Source: Clostridium magnum DSM 2767 (lineage in GTDB: Bacteria > Bacillota > Clostridia > Clostridiales > Clostridiaceae). From it: a stretch of 64,000 nucleotides of DNA. The stretch lies in NCBI RefSeq assembly GCF_001623875.1, contig NZ_LWAE01000009.1, forward strand, positions 123,935 through 187,934. Reading direction: 5' to 3'. Positions 43,731 through 53,402 of the stretch are shown piece after piece (position 1 is the stretch's first letter; each line of letters starts with the position of its first letter). The position numbers were made by a program, and so were the translations under genes. The notes under the pieces are model-generated. The model searched no databases. It was not told the origin of the DNA and worked only from the letters and a program-made list of their open reading frames with translations.

Positions 43731-46061
43731 TTAGTCTATTTGGAATAATCCAAATATCTCTTCCTCTGTTAATCCTGAAAAAACTTCTCCATTAGACAGT
43801 TCATCTCCCATTAATCCCGCTATAAGTTTTTTCTTCTCTTCTTGAAGTGCTACAATTTTTTCTTCGATTGTATCCTTAGCTATTATTTTTATAACCTCTA
43901 CTACATTTTCTTGACCTATTCTATGTGCCCTGTCTGTGGCTTGCTCCTCTACTGCTGGATTCCACCAAGGATCAAAATGGATTACTATATCTGCCGATGT
44001 TAAATTTAATCCTGTTCCTCCAGCCTTTAAACTTATTAAAAATACAGAGTTTTCTCCTTTATTAAAGGCTTTTACCATATTCATTCTTTTCTCTGAAGGT
44101 ATAGAACCATCCAAATAACTCAAGGAGATCCCTTCTTGGCTAATTCTCTTTCCAATATTCTTAAGTACAGATGTAAATTGAGAAAAAATTAGTATTCTAT
44201 GCCCTCCGTTTATACTCTTATTAAGAAGTTCTACAAGCGCCTCTATTTTTCCGCTGCCACCGTTATAATCCTTCATTAATACAGACGGATCTAAACACAG
44301 TTGTCTTAGCTTAGTTATATAAGAGAGTATTTCTATTTTGCTATTTTGAAACTCATAATCCTTTACCTTCTTTTCAATAAGCTCCACTACGTAACTTGCA
44401 TAGGTACTATAAACTTTCTTCTGCTCATCATCTAATGTAACCACCAATGTTTTCTCTATCTTATCCGGCAATTCCTTTATAACATCTTTTTTTCTTCTTC
44501 TGAGAATAAAGGGTTTTATAAGTTTATTTAGTTCTTCTAACACCTCTGGGCTTTCCCTAAGCTTCTTATGATACCTTACACTAAACCTCTTTTCATCGTA
44601 TAGATATCCTGGCATTATAAAGTCAAATATTGACCATAACTCCATAAGAGAGTTTTCTATCGGTGTACCGGATAAAGCAAACCTTCTCTTTGCCTTTATA
44701 TCTTTTACAGCAATGGCATTTTGAGAATTTGGATTTTTTATATTTTGTGCTTCATCTAATATGCAGTAATCAAAGTCTATGTTATTATAGCTTTCTAAAT
44801 CTCTTTTTAATAGATTATAGGTGGTTATAATAACATCATAATTTCCTATATTCTTAATTATCTCTTCTCTATCTTCCTTTGATCCGTTAACAGCAGCTAT
44901 AGATACCGTAGGTGCGAACTTCTCAAATTCACTTATCCAGTTATATATTAGTGATGTTGGCGCTACAATTAAGGACTTACTTCCTTTATTAGATAATATA
45001 AAGGTAATGGTTTGAAGGGTTTTTCCAAGACCCATTTCATCACCTAAAATGCCACCAAAACCCAAATAATCTAAAGTTTTAAACCAACTGTATCCTATCT
45101 TTTGATATCCTCTTAAGTTACCCTTTAAGTCCTGTGGCTCTTTATACTTCAGCTTTTCTATATTCCTAAACTTATCTTTTATCTCTTTTAATGCTGTTTT
45201 TCCTTTTATATATCTAATATTATTTTCGTCTAAATAATTATCAAGAAAGGCTCCTTTATTTTTAGCTATTTCAATATGATTATCATTTATATCTTCAGAA
45301 GAAACTACATTTAAAAGCTTTAAAAATCTATTGAGTTCCAATTCTTCTAAGTCAAGGTATTCTCCATTTTTTAATTTATAATATTTAATGTTATCTCTAA
45401 AGGCTCTTAATATATCCGCAGTTTCCTGTGGTGGAATATCTCCTATTTTAAAATTCATCTGGAAATAATCATATTTACCTGCTCTAATATCTCCTTTGAT
45501 ACCCTTAGCACCAATAGATTTTATTCCTTTGAAGTTTTCTGAATAATAAACTTCTCCCATTTCCCGAAGCTTATCTACTTCCTTTTTAAAAAATCTAAAT
45601 ATATAATCATCTTCCTTTATAAGATAAAATTTGTATTTTATTTCTTCAAAGCCTAATGCTCTTAGCTCTGCAATAACTTGTGCTTCCTTCCTAGTATCCC
45701 TGTAAACAATCTTTTCTTTATAATCTTGAAATACGTTAAACTCAAAAGCTCCATATTTGACCTTCAAAGTTAATGTAATATTATTATCTTCCTTATCAAA
45801 ATAGAAGCTAAAATGACATTTATCTATTACTATTTTGTCTTTTATGGCCTTAGATAACGTAACATTGTTTGATAGAAAATTTAAATCTGGAATTAGTCTC
45901 CTCAATACATTTTCTTCCTCTAAATTTGAAATAGTCACCACCTTGGCCTCATTAAACACCTGAAGGTACGGGCTTATCTTATAACAAAATTGATATTCTG
46001 GAAGATATATAATTGTACCATACAGAAAAACATTATTCTTTGCACCTAAAACTGTTGGCAT
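43731..46061 (-). CDS. SNF2-family DEAD-like helicase
   Basis: 776 residues. An N-terminal SNF2-associated region (bacterial SNF2_N/DUF3670-like), then helicase motifs I DEMGLGKTLQT near 335, II LDEAQNIKNP, III ALSGTPIENS, V GGTGLNLTSAD and VI QATDRAHRIGQ. A double-stranded DNA translocase. Its first 16 bases overlap the end of the SWIM zinc-finger gene, which is the classic bacterial SWIM-SNF2 pair, probably one complex. Confidence 0.92.
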   Translation of the reverse strand: MPTVLGAKNNVFLYGTIIYLPEYQFCYKISPYLQVFNEAKVVTISNLEEENVLRRLIPDLNFLSNNVTLSKAIKDKIVIDKCHFSFYFDKEDNNITLTLKVKYGAFEFNVFQDYKEKIVYRDTRKEAQVIAELRALGFEEIKYKFYLIKEDDYIFRFFKKEVDKLREMGEVYYSENFKGIKSIGAKGIKGDIRAGKYDYFQMNFKIGDIPPQETADILRAFRDNIKYYKLKNGEYLDLEELELNRFLKLLNVVSSEDINDNHIEIAKNKGAFLDNYLDENNIRYIKGKTALKEIKDKFRNIEKLKYKEPQDLKGNLRGYQKIGYSWFKTLDYLGFGGILGDEMGLGKTLQTITFILSNKGSKSLIVAPTSLIYNWISEFEKFAPTVSIAAVNGSKEDREEIIKNIGNYDVIITTYNLLKRDLESYNNIDFDYCILDEAQNIKNPNSQNAIAVKDIKAKRRFALSGTPIENSLMELWSIFDFIMPGYLYDEKRFSVRYHKKLRESPEVLEELNKLIKPFILRRRKKDVIKELPDKIEKTLVVTLDDEQKKVYSTYASYVVELIEKKVKDYEFQNSKIEILSYITKLRQLCLDPSVLMKDYNGGSGKIEALVELLNKSINGGHRILIFSQFTSVLKNIGKRISQEGISLSYLDGSIPSEKRMNMVKAFNKGENSVFLISLKAGGTGLNLTSADIVIHFDPWWNPAVEEQATDRAHRIGQENVVEVIKIIAKDTIEEKIVALQEEKKKLIAGLMGDELSNGEVFSGLTEEEIFGLFQID

Positions 46062-46978
46062 TCCCCTGATGATTTAAGCACATAGTTATCCTTTATAACC
46101 TTTAGATCAAAATCTATAGGTGGAGCCTGGTCTAAAATCTCTGTTTCCACAGGTCTATAGAAAAATCCTTCATTTAAATAGGCTCTGTGATCTCTTATAG
46201 TTTCACAAAACTCTCTAACTAGATATTTAGGAATATTTATGTACTTTCCATTTACAACCCCATCTCTACCACTGCTAGAATATTTGTATTTTCCCTCCAT
46301 CTCCTTTAGCATCTCAATAAAATTTATAAGCCGTTTATCCTTTGTACTTAATCTTTGATTTTTCGTATGAAAAGTGAAATTTTTACTATAATTTATAGGT
46401 ACATTATTATAATAAGCTGCTAAAAAATGATTAATATCCTTTAAAATATAGAGATTGCTAGAACTCATAGAATTAAGCCCTATTTTAAACTCAGTTGTAA
46501 TATTATCATTCCATTGGTTTTTATTTATATAAACCTCTATTTTTATTTCTTCCTTGTCTTTTTCATCACCTAAAAGCATGTATAGCACATTACTTTTATT
46601 TTTAAATATCGACTGTTCTTCATCCTCTTCTTCTCCTATTAAAAGAGGATGTTTAATAAGCTTCTCTAATGCTTTATAATAGGTTGCAACCAGATGCTTG
46701 CAACAATAATTCCTTTTTTTAAATTCATTATTCTCATAATCTGAACAGCTGCAAAAGGTTGAAAAAATACTTTTTTTCTTTGAATCCATCTCAATTCTTG
46801 TATTATACTCATTAAAAAGATTTTCGGAAATAACATTACCATTTATACATATTAAAGTCTCTTCACTAGTAATGTCTAGAGAAGAGACTAAATCATTATT
46901 AAGAACCCTTTGACCTTTAGCATAGTTTTTACCACTAGTTTCTTCATTAAATATTTGTAATAACCTATCTTCTCTCAA
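46046..46978 (-). CDS. SWIM zinc-finger protein, partner of SNF2
   Basis: 310 residues. The SWIM motif CSCSDYENNEFKKRNYCCKH lies at about 77-96 (C-x-C-xn-C-x-H). The rest is a poorly conserved alpha/beta region. It overlaps the SNF2 helicase gene by 16 bases. The SWIM domain is thought to bind DNA or a protein partner. Forms a two-gene operon reading leftward. Confidence 0.85.
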   Translation of the reverse strand: MREDRLLQIFNEETSGKNYAKGQRVLNNDLVSSLDITSEETLICINGNVISENLFNEYNTRIEMDSKKKSIFSTFCSCSDYENNEFKKRNYCCKHLVATYYKALEKLIKHPLLIGEEEDEEQSIFKNKSNVLYMLLGDEKDKEEIKIEVYINKNQWNDNITTEFKIGLNSMSSSNLYILKDINHFLAAYYNNVPINYSKNFTFHTKNQRLSTKDKRLINFIEMLKEMEGKYKYSSSGRDGVVNGKYINIPKYLVREFCETIRDHRAYLNEGFFYRPVETEILDQAPPIDFDLKVIKDNYVLKSSGECQQF

Positions 46979-47301
46979 CGTATTTCTCCCTAATAATTTA
47001 AGTTTTTCAATCCTTTTATTATAGCATAAATTTCAATTATAGATGCAACTGTAACTAAAACATATTATAATTAGAAAATCGGCTATGGCCTATAATCCTC
47101 TTATAATTATAATTCAGCTGAAATTTTTATCAATTTGTATATACTAAAAATATAATTTTTTCAATTGAAACCAGCTAAATTGCCGCAATTCTTTTTATTG
47201 ACAATTCTGATATTTCTTCAACATATTGCAAATGAATTTAATTATTTATATAATTGCATAAAGGACAATTATATAAAAATTGAATAGGGGGCAACATACA
47301 A
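46979..47301. other. Intergenic stretch, promoter region only
   Basis: About 320 bases between divergent genes. TTGACAATT at about 47198 is a fair -35 box for the aminotransferase gene, but the matching -10 is unclear. Nothing else is seen. Confidence 0.45.
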
Positions 47302-48504
47302 ATGAAATTTTCTAACAGAATTATGTCAATGGAAACTTCTCCAGTAAGAAAACTTATACCTTATGCTAACGGAGCTAAGGCAAAAGGCAAAAAAGTGTAT
47401 CATTTAAATATAGGTCAACCGGATATAAAAACACCTGAATTATTTTTCGAAGCTGTAAAAAATTTTAGCGGAGATATTTTAACTTACTCTCCATCAAACG
47501 GAATTCCAGAATTAATTGATGCTATGATTCAATATTATAAAAATTATGACATCGACTTTTCAAAGGATGAAGTTTTAATTATGAATGGAGGAAGTGAAGC
47601 TCTACTCTTTACTCTTATGACACTACTAGATAAGGGTGATGAAATAGTAGTTCCTGAGCCATTCTATGCAAACTATAACAGCATGTTTCAGGTACTAGAA
47701 ATAAATGTTGTACCTATAAGCACTAAAATAGAAGACGGATTCCATCTTCCATCAAAAGCAGAAATTGAAAAAGTTATTACTCCTAAAACAAAAGTTCTTT
47801 TAATTTCAAATCCAGCAAACCCAACTGGAGTAACTTATACTAAAGAAGAATTAGATGTTTTAGCAGCTGTTGCTAAAGAAAAAGACTTATTTATAATTTC
47901 TGATGAAGTTTATAGGGAATTCGTATATGATGGTCTTGAATATGAGAGCTTTGCATCTAAAGCAAAAGCAGATGTTAAAGATAGAGTTATAATAATAGAC
48001 AGTGTATCCAAGAGATATAGCGCTTGTGGTGCTAGAATTGGTGCTGTTTTAAGTAAGAACAAAGATTTTATGGCTCAGTTATATAAGCTTTGTCAGGCAA
48101 GATTATCTGTTCCTGAATTAGAACAAATAGGTTCAGCTGCATTATATAAAACTCCTCAAAGTTACCTTGAAGAAGTTAACGAAGAGTATAAGAAAAGAAG
48201 AGATATTGTTTTCGATGCTCTTAACAACATGGAAGGCGTTGTATGTAGAAAACCTGAAGGAGCATTTTATTACATAGTAAAACTTCCTGTTGACAATTCA
48301 GAGAAGTTTGTAATCTGGCTTTTAGAAGAATTCGATATAGATGGAGAGACTTTAATGATGGCTCCAGCAGAAGGCTTCTATGCAACACCAGGCAGAGGAG
48401 TAAATGAAGTTAGAATAGCTTATGCTCTAAAAGCAGAAGATCTAATAAAATCAATGAAAATTCTAGAGGAAGCACTTAAGCAGTATCCAGGTAGAGTGCT
48501 TTAG
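47302..48504 (+). CDS. Class I/II pyridoxal-phosphate aminotransferase (AspC type)
   Basis: 400 residues. Fold type I enzyme: HLNIGQPDIKTP near residue 34, NGGSEALLFT, ISNPANPTGVTY, ISDEVYREF, the PLP lysine in DSVSKRYSACGARIGA and the substrate arginine in NEVRIAYAL. Most like aspartate or aromatic aminotransferases of Clostridium. Cytoplasmic amino acid metabolism; exact substrate not fixed. GGGGG precedes the ATG and a repeat plus a terminator follow. Confidence 0.88.
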   Translation: MKFSNRIMSMETSPVRKLIPYANGAKAKGKKVYHLNIGQPDIKTPELFFEAVKNFSGDILTYSPSNGIPELIDAMIQYYKNYDIDFSKDEVLIMNGGSEALLFTLMTLLDKGDEIVVPEPFYANYNSMFQVLEINVVPISTKIEDGFHLPSKAEIEKVITPKTKVLLISNPANPTGVTYTKEELDVLAAVAKEKDLFIISDEVYREFVYDGLEYESFASKAKADVKDRVIIIDSVSKRYSACGARIGAVLSKNKDFMAQLYKLCQARLSVPELEQIGSAALYKTPQSYLEEVNEEYKKRRDIVFDALNNMEGVVCRKPEGAFYYIVKLPVDNSEKFVIWLLEEFDIDGETLMMAPAEGFYATPGRGVNEVRIAYALKAEDLIKSMKILEEALKQYPGRVL

Positions 48505-48709
48505 ATGAAGTGAAAACTTGAATCAGATGGAGTTTCAAACTCTATCTGATTCTTAGTTGAACGAATCCAGGGACATAACCGCTCGTGACGTACAGTTAAG
48601 CAGAGAGCCCAAATCTATGATTTGGTGCGAATCGCTTACTCCTCTGACGATAGGATGAGGAGTTTCGTATAAAGATGGGAGTATTAGAGCGGATAGTCAT
48701 CGGATAAAA
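48505..48709 (+). repeat. Palindromic repeat, family A copy 2
   Basis: 205 bases. The same core blocks as copy 1 (CTTGAATCAGATGG, CTGATTCTTAGTTGAACGAA, TCCAGGGACATAACCGCTC, AGATGGGAGTATTAGAGCGG, CATCGGATAAA) but with a different and longer middle, including an ACTCCTC / GAGGAGT hairpin. Starts on the stop codon of the aminotransferase gene. Confidence 0.8.
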
Positions 48710-48724
48710 CTTAAAAACTATAAC

Positions 48725-48758
48725 AAGAAAACGTGCTAATAAACTAGCACGTTTTCTT
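48725..48758 (+). terminator. Terminator after the aminotransferase gene and repeat A2
   Basis: Perfect 14-base stem AAGAAAACGTGCTA / TAGCACGTTTTCTT with a 6-base loop. Confidence 0.85.
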
Positions 48759-48961
48759 ATTATATAGAAAACTACGTAATTTAGAAAATAGAGTCAGCTC
48801 AAAGTATAATTTAAAAATTGATTTTTTTATTTCTCCACATATCCTGTAAAAAATTTATATTTTGTTTATAATTAGTTTAGAGAAAATAGAGAGCTACCCT
48901 TTAAAATAGTATTATGAAAGGCTTTCATATAAAAATAAGAATCAAAAGGAGATTATTCAAA

Positions 48962-50203
48962 ATGAAGTTTAAGAAAAAAACAGCTATGTTTATAAGTTTT
49001 GCTTTAGGCACTACAATGTTTGCTACAACAGCTTTGGCTGAGGTAGTATCTAAAAATGGCTATGACCAATTAAAAGATTCTCTAAAATATACAGCAGAAA
49101 ACTGTACTACTAAACTTTCAAACTATACTATGGAGGTATCCTTTGTTGTAAAGGACAATGGAAACACTATTTTTTCTGAGAGTTCAGTTAACAAATATGA
49201 CGTATCAAAACAAGCTATGGAAAATACAAACTCAAGATTTGAGAATTCAACCAAAAGCGAATACTATTACTATGCCGACAAAAATTGCAACATAAATAAA
49301 GATGGTAAGCAAAATATTTACTTTATAACTGAGTATACAAGCCCTCGTGAGGTTCATTCTTTTACAAACCCCTTTAAAGAAAAACAAGCTGGGGATGTTG
49401 AAAGAATAGCAGATGCCCTTGTAGGTAATTTAAAGGATTCTGTTGTGGTTACTCAAAATGCAGATGGAAGCAAGCAGTTATCAGGTTCTTTAAGTGAATC
49501 ACAAATTCCAGCACTTGTTAATGCAGTAGTATCTCTTCAATCTAAAAATGCCTTTGGCAATAACTCTAATAACAATAATATGCCTAAAATTACAAAAGAT
49601 ATATTTGTAAAAGAAGTTAAAGGAAATATGCTAGTAAACAAAGATGGCTTAATTCAAAGCGTTCTTGGCACTGGAGTGATTTCTGGTAAAGATGATAACG
49701 GTACAGAACATAGTTTAACTTTCGAATTATTAGGAAAGCTATCTAACATTAACTCAACTACTGTTAATAAACCTGATCTTTCTGATAAAAAAGTTGAAAA
49801 GAATTTAGAACAGGATTATAGTAAATTATCTAATCCTGAAAAATATATAGGAAAATATAAAACTGATATTTTAATAGAGAAGGATGGTAAATTCCAGAAA
49901 ATCGGAGAAAGATTTATAGACATTACTGAAGTTACTTCTTCTGGTATTAGCGGAAGGTATTACGAGGAACATACAAAGGGTTATGAAGACTACGGAACTA
50001 ATAAAAAAGATTTTAAGTTTGAAGCAAAGTTTGAAAAGGATAATGCTACTTATGGATCTTTTAGTAGTACAAGTTCCTCTACTGATGCTATCAAGGGCCA
50101 TATATCTATTGAACAACATTCTGCAAAAATTTATTTTAACATGGATGAAGGCAGAAGAGGAAGCCTAATATTTGACGATCAATTTAGTAGAGTATTCAAC
50201 TAG
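48962..50203 (+). CDS. Secreted protein of unknown function
   Basis: 413 residues. Signal peptide 1-26 (MKFKKKTAMF, cleavage likely after TTALA). The mature part is soluble and beta-rich, with repeated segments of the KDNGNTIFSESS and KDDNGTEHS kind, and no lipobox or anchor. AAGGAGA precedes the ATG at 48962; the frame from 48914 is longer but has no ribosome site. It stands ahead of an ABC transporter and two-component pair, so it may belong to that envelope module. No family recognised. Confidence 0.65.
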   Translation: MKFKKKTAMFISFALGTTMFATTALAEVVSKNGYDQLKDSLKYTAENCTTKLSNYTMEVSFVVKDNGNTIFSESSVNKYDVSKQAMENTNSRFENSTKSEYYYYADKNCNINKDGKQNIYFITEYTSPREVHSFTNPFKEKQAGDVERIADALVGNLKDSVVVTQNADGSKQLSGSLSESQIPALVNAVVSLQSKNAFGNNSNNNNMPKITKDIFVKEVKGNMLVNKDGLIQSVLGTGVISGKDDNGTEHSLTFELLGKLSNINSTTVNKPDLSDKKVEKNLEQDYSKLSNPEKYIGKYKTDILIEKDGKFQKIGERFIDITEVTSSGISGRYYEEHTKGYEDYGTNKKDFKFEAKFEKDNATYGSFSSTSSSTDAIKGHISIEQHSAKIYFNMDEGRRGSLIFDDQFSRVFN

Positions 50204-50204
50204 C

Positions 50205-50339
50205 ATTGAAGCAAGATCTTAATTCAGATTGGGATTCTTTTACCCCATCTGAATTTTAGAGCTGCGAATGCATGGCTTACTTGGCGTTGAACTCCCACTT
50301 GAAGAAGTGGGAGACTTACGCCAAGTTAGTCCGGTTAAA
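50205..50339 (+). repeat. Palindromic repeat, family B copy 2
   Basis: 135 bases, almost identical to the inverse copy at 33625-33759. Begins one base after the stop of the secreted-protein gene. Contains the CAGATTGGG / CCCCATCTG hairpin and the CTTGGCGT / ACGCCAAG stem around CTCCCACTTGAAGAAGTGGG. Confidence 0.85.
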
Positions 50340-50341
50340 AC

Positions 50342-50368
50342 AACTTGCTGGTATTTTACCAGCAGGTT
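50342..50368 (+). terminator. Hairpin just upstream of the ABC operon
   Basis: Perfect stem AACTTGCTGGTA / TACCAGCAGGTT followed by ATTATTT. It is 36 bases before the ABC start codon, so it may end upstream transcripts or attenuate the operon. Confidence 0.55.
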
Positions 50369-50404
50369 ATTATTTAAAAATTTTATTTTGGAGGTATTAT
50401 ATAA

Positions 50405-51130
50405 ATGGAAACGGTTATTGAAATTAAAAATCTTTCCAAAGTATATAAGAATGGAAGAGGTATAACAGATATTAATTTGGATATACATAAAGGTGATATT
50501 TTCGGATTTTTAGGACCTAATGGTGCTGGCAAAACTACTGCTATGAAAATTATGACTGGACTTGTAAAACCGGATAGTGGTGATGTTAAAATTTTGGGTC
50601 ACAGTATTTTAGATGACTTCGAAAAAGCTATGGGAAAGGTAGGATGTATTATAGAAACTGCTGAATCCTATCCCTATCTGACAGCCTTTGAAAATCTAAA
50701 ACAATTCTCAAGGTTTTATAAAGATGTTAATGATAAAAGAATAGAAGAAGTATTAGAGCTTACAGGACTTTTAGAATATAAAAATGAAAAGCCAAGAAAG
50801 TTTTCTCTTGGAATGAAGCAAAGGCTAGGAATATCAGCTGCAATTTTATCTAGGCCTGAAGTTGTTATATTGGACGAACCTTTAAATGGCTTAGATGTTG
50901 AAGGAATGATTGATATAAGAAATATTATAAAAGACCTTGCAGAAAAGGAAAAAACTACATTTTTTATATCTAGCCATCTTATTCATGATGTAGAGCTTAC
51001 CTGTACCCATGTTGGCTTACTATACAATGGTAAAATGCTTAATGTTGATACTACTAAAAATATATTGAACAACTATGTTTCTCTTGAAAATTACTTTATT
51101 AGCGAGGTAGAAAGAAATGGTAGAATTTAA
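50405..51130 (+). CDS. ABC transporter ATP-binding protein (bacitracin/lantibiotic type)
   Basis: 241 residues. Walker A GPNGAGKTTAMK near 38, signature FSLGMKQRLGIS, Walker B VVILDEPLNGLD and the switch His in SSHLIHD. The BcrA-like subfamily works with a separate six-helix permease. GGAGG precedes the ATG. The permease gene overlaps by 14 bases and a sensor kinase/regulator pair follows, the usual layout of antimicrobial-peptide resistance or lantibiotic immunity systems. Confidence 0.88.
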   Translation: METVIEIKNLSKVYKNGRGITDINLDIHKGDIFGFLGPNGAGKTTAMKIMTGLVKPDSGDVKILGHSILDDFEKAMGKVGCIIETAESYPYLTAFENLKQFSRFYKDVNDKRIEEVLELTGLLEYKNEKPRKFSLGMKQRLGISAAILSRPEVVILDEPLNGLDVEGMIDIRNIIKDLAEKEKTTFFISSHLIHDVELTCTHVGLLYNGKMLNVDTTKNILNNYVSLENYFISEVERNGRI

Positions 51131-51869
51131 GGCAGCTCTTATTAATGAGATTGAAAAGTTATATAAGAAGAAGAAAGTTCTAGTTGCAGCATTGATATCA
51201 CTTATTTTCATAATACTAGGACAATTGTCTATAACTATTTTACGTAGTGGTTTTGGAGTGAGAGGAACATCTAGTGTAGAATTTCCTTTACTTGTGCTTT
51301 CCGTAGTTGTTAACACAATTCTCCCACTATTCACTGCACTTGTTACCATCGATAGTTTTTCCGGTGAATTCGCTCAAAATACTATGAAAATTATGATTAC
51401 AAGACCTGTTACAAGATTAAAGTTTTTCACTGCAAAAATAACTGCTATAATCTTATTTATCCTTGTAAATCTTATATTTGTAATGCTTTTTTCAACTATA
51501 ACCGGCTTTATCTTTAATTCAAATTCCTATACACTACAGGGAATTATTAGAATATTAGTTTCCTACTTAGTAACATTAGTTCCTATGGTGGTCTTTTCAC
51601 TTATTATAGTACTTTTTGCTAATATATTAAGAAGTGGAATAAGTGTATTTTTTGTATCTATTATGATTTTTATTATTTTTAAAGCTCTAGGAATCATTTT
51701 TTCAAGTTACTCTGGTCTTTTTTTTACAAGCATGATGAATTGGTACACTCTATGGATTATGGACAGCATTTCCTTTATGAAAATCTTTCGTCAGTTTATG
51801 ATGATGTGCAGTTATGTTATACTATTATTTACAGGAAGTTATTATTTATTTGATAAAAAGGATTTTTAA
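51117..51869 (+). CDS. ABC transporter permease (ABC-2 type)
   Basis: 250 residues with about six membrane segments and the ABC-2 phrase FSGEFAQNTMKIMITRPVTR after the second. Its start lies inside the ATPase gene, so the two are translationally coupled. Together they would export or expel a peptide or lipid II-binding compound; which one is unknown. Confidence 0.82.
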   Translation: MVEFKAALINEIEKLYKKKKVLVAALISLIFIILGQLSITILRSGFGVRGTSSVEFPLLVLSVVVNTILPLFTALVTIDSFSGEFAQNTMKIMITRPVTRLKFFTAKITAIILFILVNLIFVMLFSTITGFIFNSNSYTLQGIIRILVSYLVTLVPMVVFSLIIVLFANILRSGISVFFVSIMIFIIFKALGIIFSSYSGLFFTSMMNWYTLWIMDSISFMKIFRQFMMMCSYVILLFTGSYYLFDKKDF

Positions 51870-51948
51870 GAACTATGCCTAAATGACTTAAAATATGCTT
51901 ATTTGTACTAAAATCTAAAATTTCTATAAATCATATAAGGTGAAAAAA

Positions 51949-53385
51949 ATGGATATTAAAAAACGTTTAATTATCTCTAATACCATAATAGCTGTAGTGC
52001 CATTAATTATTGTATGTTTAACAGCATTTATATTTATGCTCGTATTTTCTAAAGCTTTCAATAGGAATGTGGATTACAATAACTTCAAAAAACTTGCTGA
52101 TACAAAATCTGAATTGTTAAGGTTAGTTAACCAGATATCAAAATCAGACCCAGAAAGCTTTGAAGATAGTAACTTTCAAAAATACTTACAGCAAAATCTT
52201 TCAAGTATAAATGGAGAAATTATAATAATAAAAAGTAACAATGTTATATTCTCATCAAAGGATATTAGCAAAATTGATATAGAAAAATGCTTACAGGATG
52301 TAAAAAATGAACCTTTTAAAAAGCCAATAGAAATTAACAATGTTTGTTACATGATTGAAACAACTCATATAAAATTTAAAGATGAATCTGCAGGTAATCT
52401 AATATTGTTAGCACCAATAGAAAAAAAATTTGATATTCTCCAGAACTTTATTATAGTAATTGTTAGTGCATTTTTTATTTCCTTTATAGCAATTAATATA
52501 TTTATGTCTTATCTTTTTTCAAAGAGAATATTAAAACCAATCTCTCTTTTAAAAAAGGCTACAGCAGAGATTAGCAGAGGTGATTTAAATTTTGAAATTA
52601 TAGAAAGTGGTGATAGCGAAATTAAAGAACTATGTGCTGATTTCGAAAAAATGAGGATACAACTAAAGGATTCTATTCGTATGAAAATGAAATATGATGA
52701 TAATAGAAAAATGTTAGTTTCTAGTATATCTCATGATTTAAAAACACCTATAACTTCTATAAAAGGATATGTAGAGGGAATTTTAGACGGTGTTGCAAAT
52801 TCCCCGGAAAAAGTAGACCGATACTTAAAAACAATTTATTCAAAAGCCGAACAAATTGATGTTATGATTGATGACTTACTTTTATACTCTAAACTAGATT
52901 TAAATCAAATTCCATTTAATTACGAGAAGACAGATATTATTGACTACTTTAATTATTGTATTCATGAAAGTAGTCCTGAGTTACAAAAATTCAACATAAA
53001 AATTCAATTAAAAAATTATTTGAAAGAGTCAAATTATGTTAAAATTGATAGAGAAAGAATGAGAAGAGTTATACTTAATATTATTGATAACTCTCGTAAG
53101 TATATGGATAAAGCTGAAGGTTTGATAACAATAATGCTTAGAGAGACTCATTCTAGCATTATTATTGAGCTAAGAGATAATGGGTCTGGCATTGATAAAA
53201 ATGATATAAATAGAATCTTTGATAGATTTTACAGAGCAGACCTGGCAAGAACCGGTACAAAAGGTAGTGGACTTGGACTTGCCATAGCCAAGCAAATTGT
53301 AGAAGGTCATAAAGGTAAGATATGGGCTGTAAGCCACGAAAACGAAGGTACAAGTATTATAATATCACTAGCAAAAGTGTCTTAG
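51949..53385 (+). CDS. Sensor histidine kinase
   Basis: 478 residues. Two membrane helices (about 10-32 and 170-192) flank an extracellular loop of about 135 residues, then HAMP, HisKA with SISHDLKTPITSIKG, and HATPase with NIIDNSRKY, DNGSGI and GLGLAIAKQI. The start is the ATG at 51949 with AAGG eight bases before; a GTG at 51940 overlaps this site. The large loop distinguishes it from short BceS-type kinases, so it may sense a ligand directly. Confidence 0.88.
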   Translation: MDIKKRLIISNTIIAVVPLIIVCLTAFIFMLVFSKAFNRNVDYNNFKKLADTKSELLRLVNQISKSDPESFEDSNFQKYLQQNLSSINGEIIIIKSNNVIFSSKDISKIDIEKCLQDVKNEPFKKPIEINNVCYMIETTHIKFKDESAGNLILLAPIEKKFDILQNFIIVIVSAFFISFIAINIFMSYLFSKRILKPISLLKKATAEISRGDLNFEIIESGDSEIKELCADFEKMRIQLKDSIRMKMKYDDNRKMLVSSISHDLKTPITSIKGYVEGILDGVANSPEKVDRYLKTIYSKAEQIDVMIDDLLLYSKLDLNQIPFNYEKTDIIDYFNYCIHESSPELQKFNIKIQLKNYLKESNYVKIDRERMRRVILNIIDNSRKYMDKAEGLITIMLRETHSSIIIELRDNGSGIDKNDINRIFDRFYRADLARTGTKGSGLGLAIAKQIVEGHKGKIWAVSHENEGTSIIISLAKVS

Positions 53386-53402
53386 AAGTGGAGAGAGTGT
53401 TT

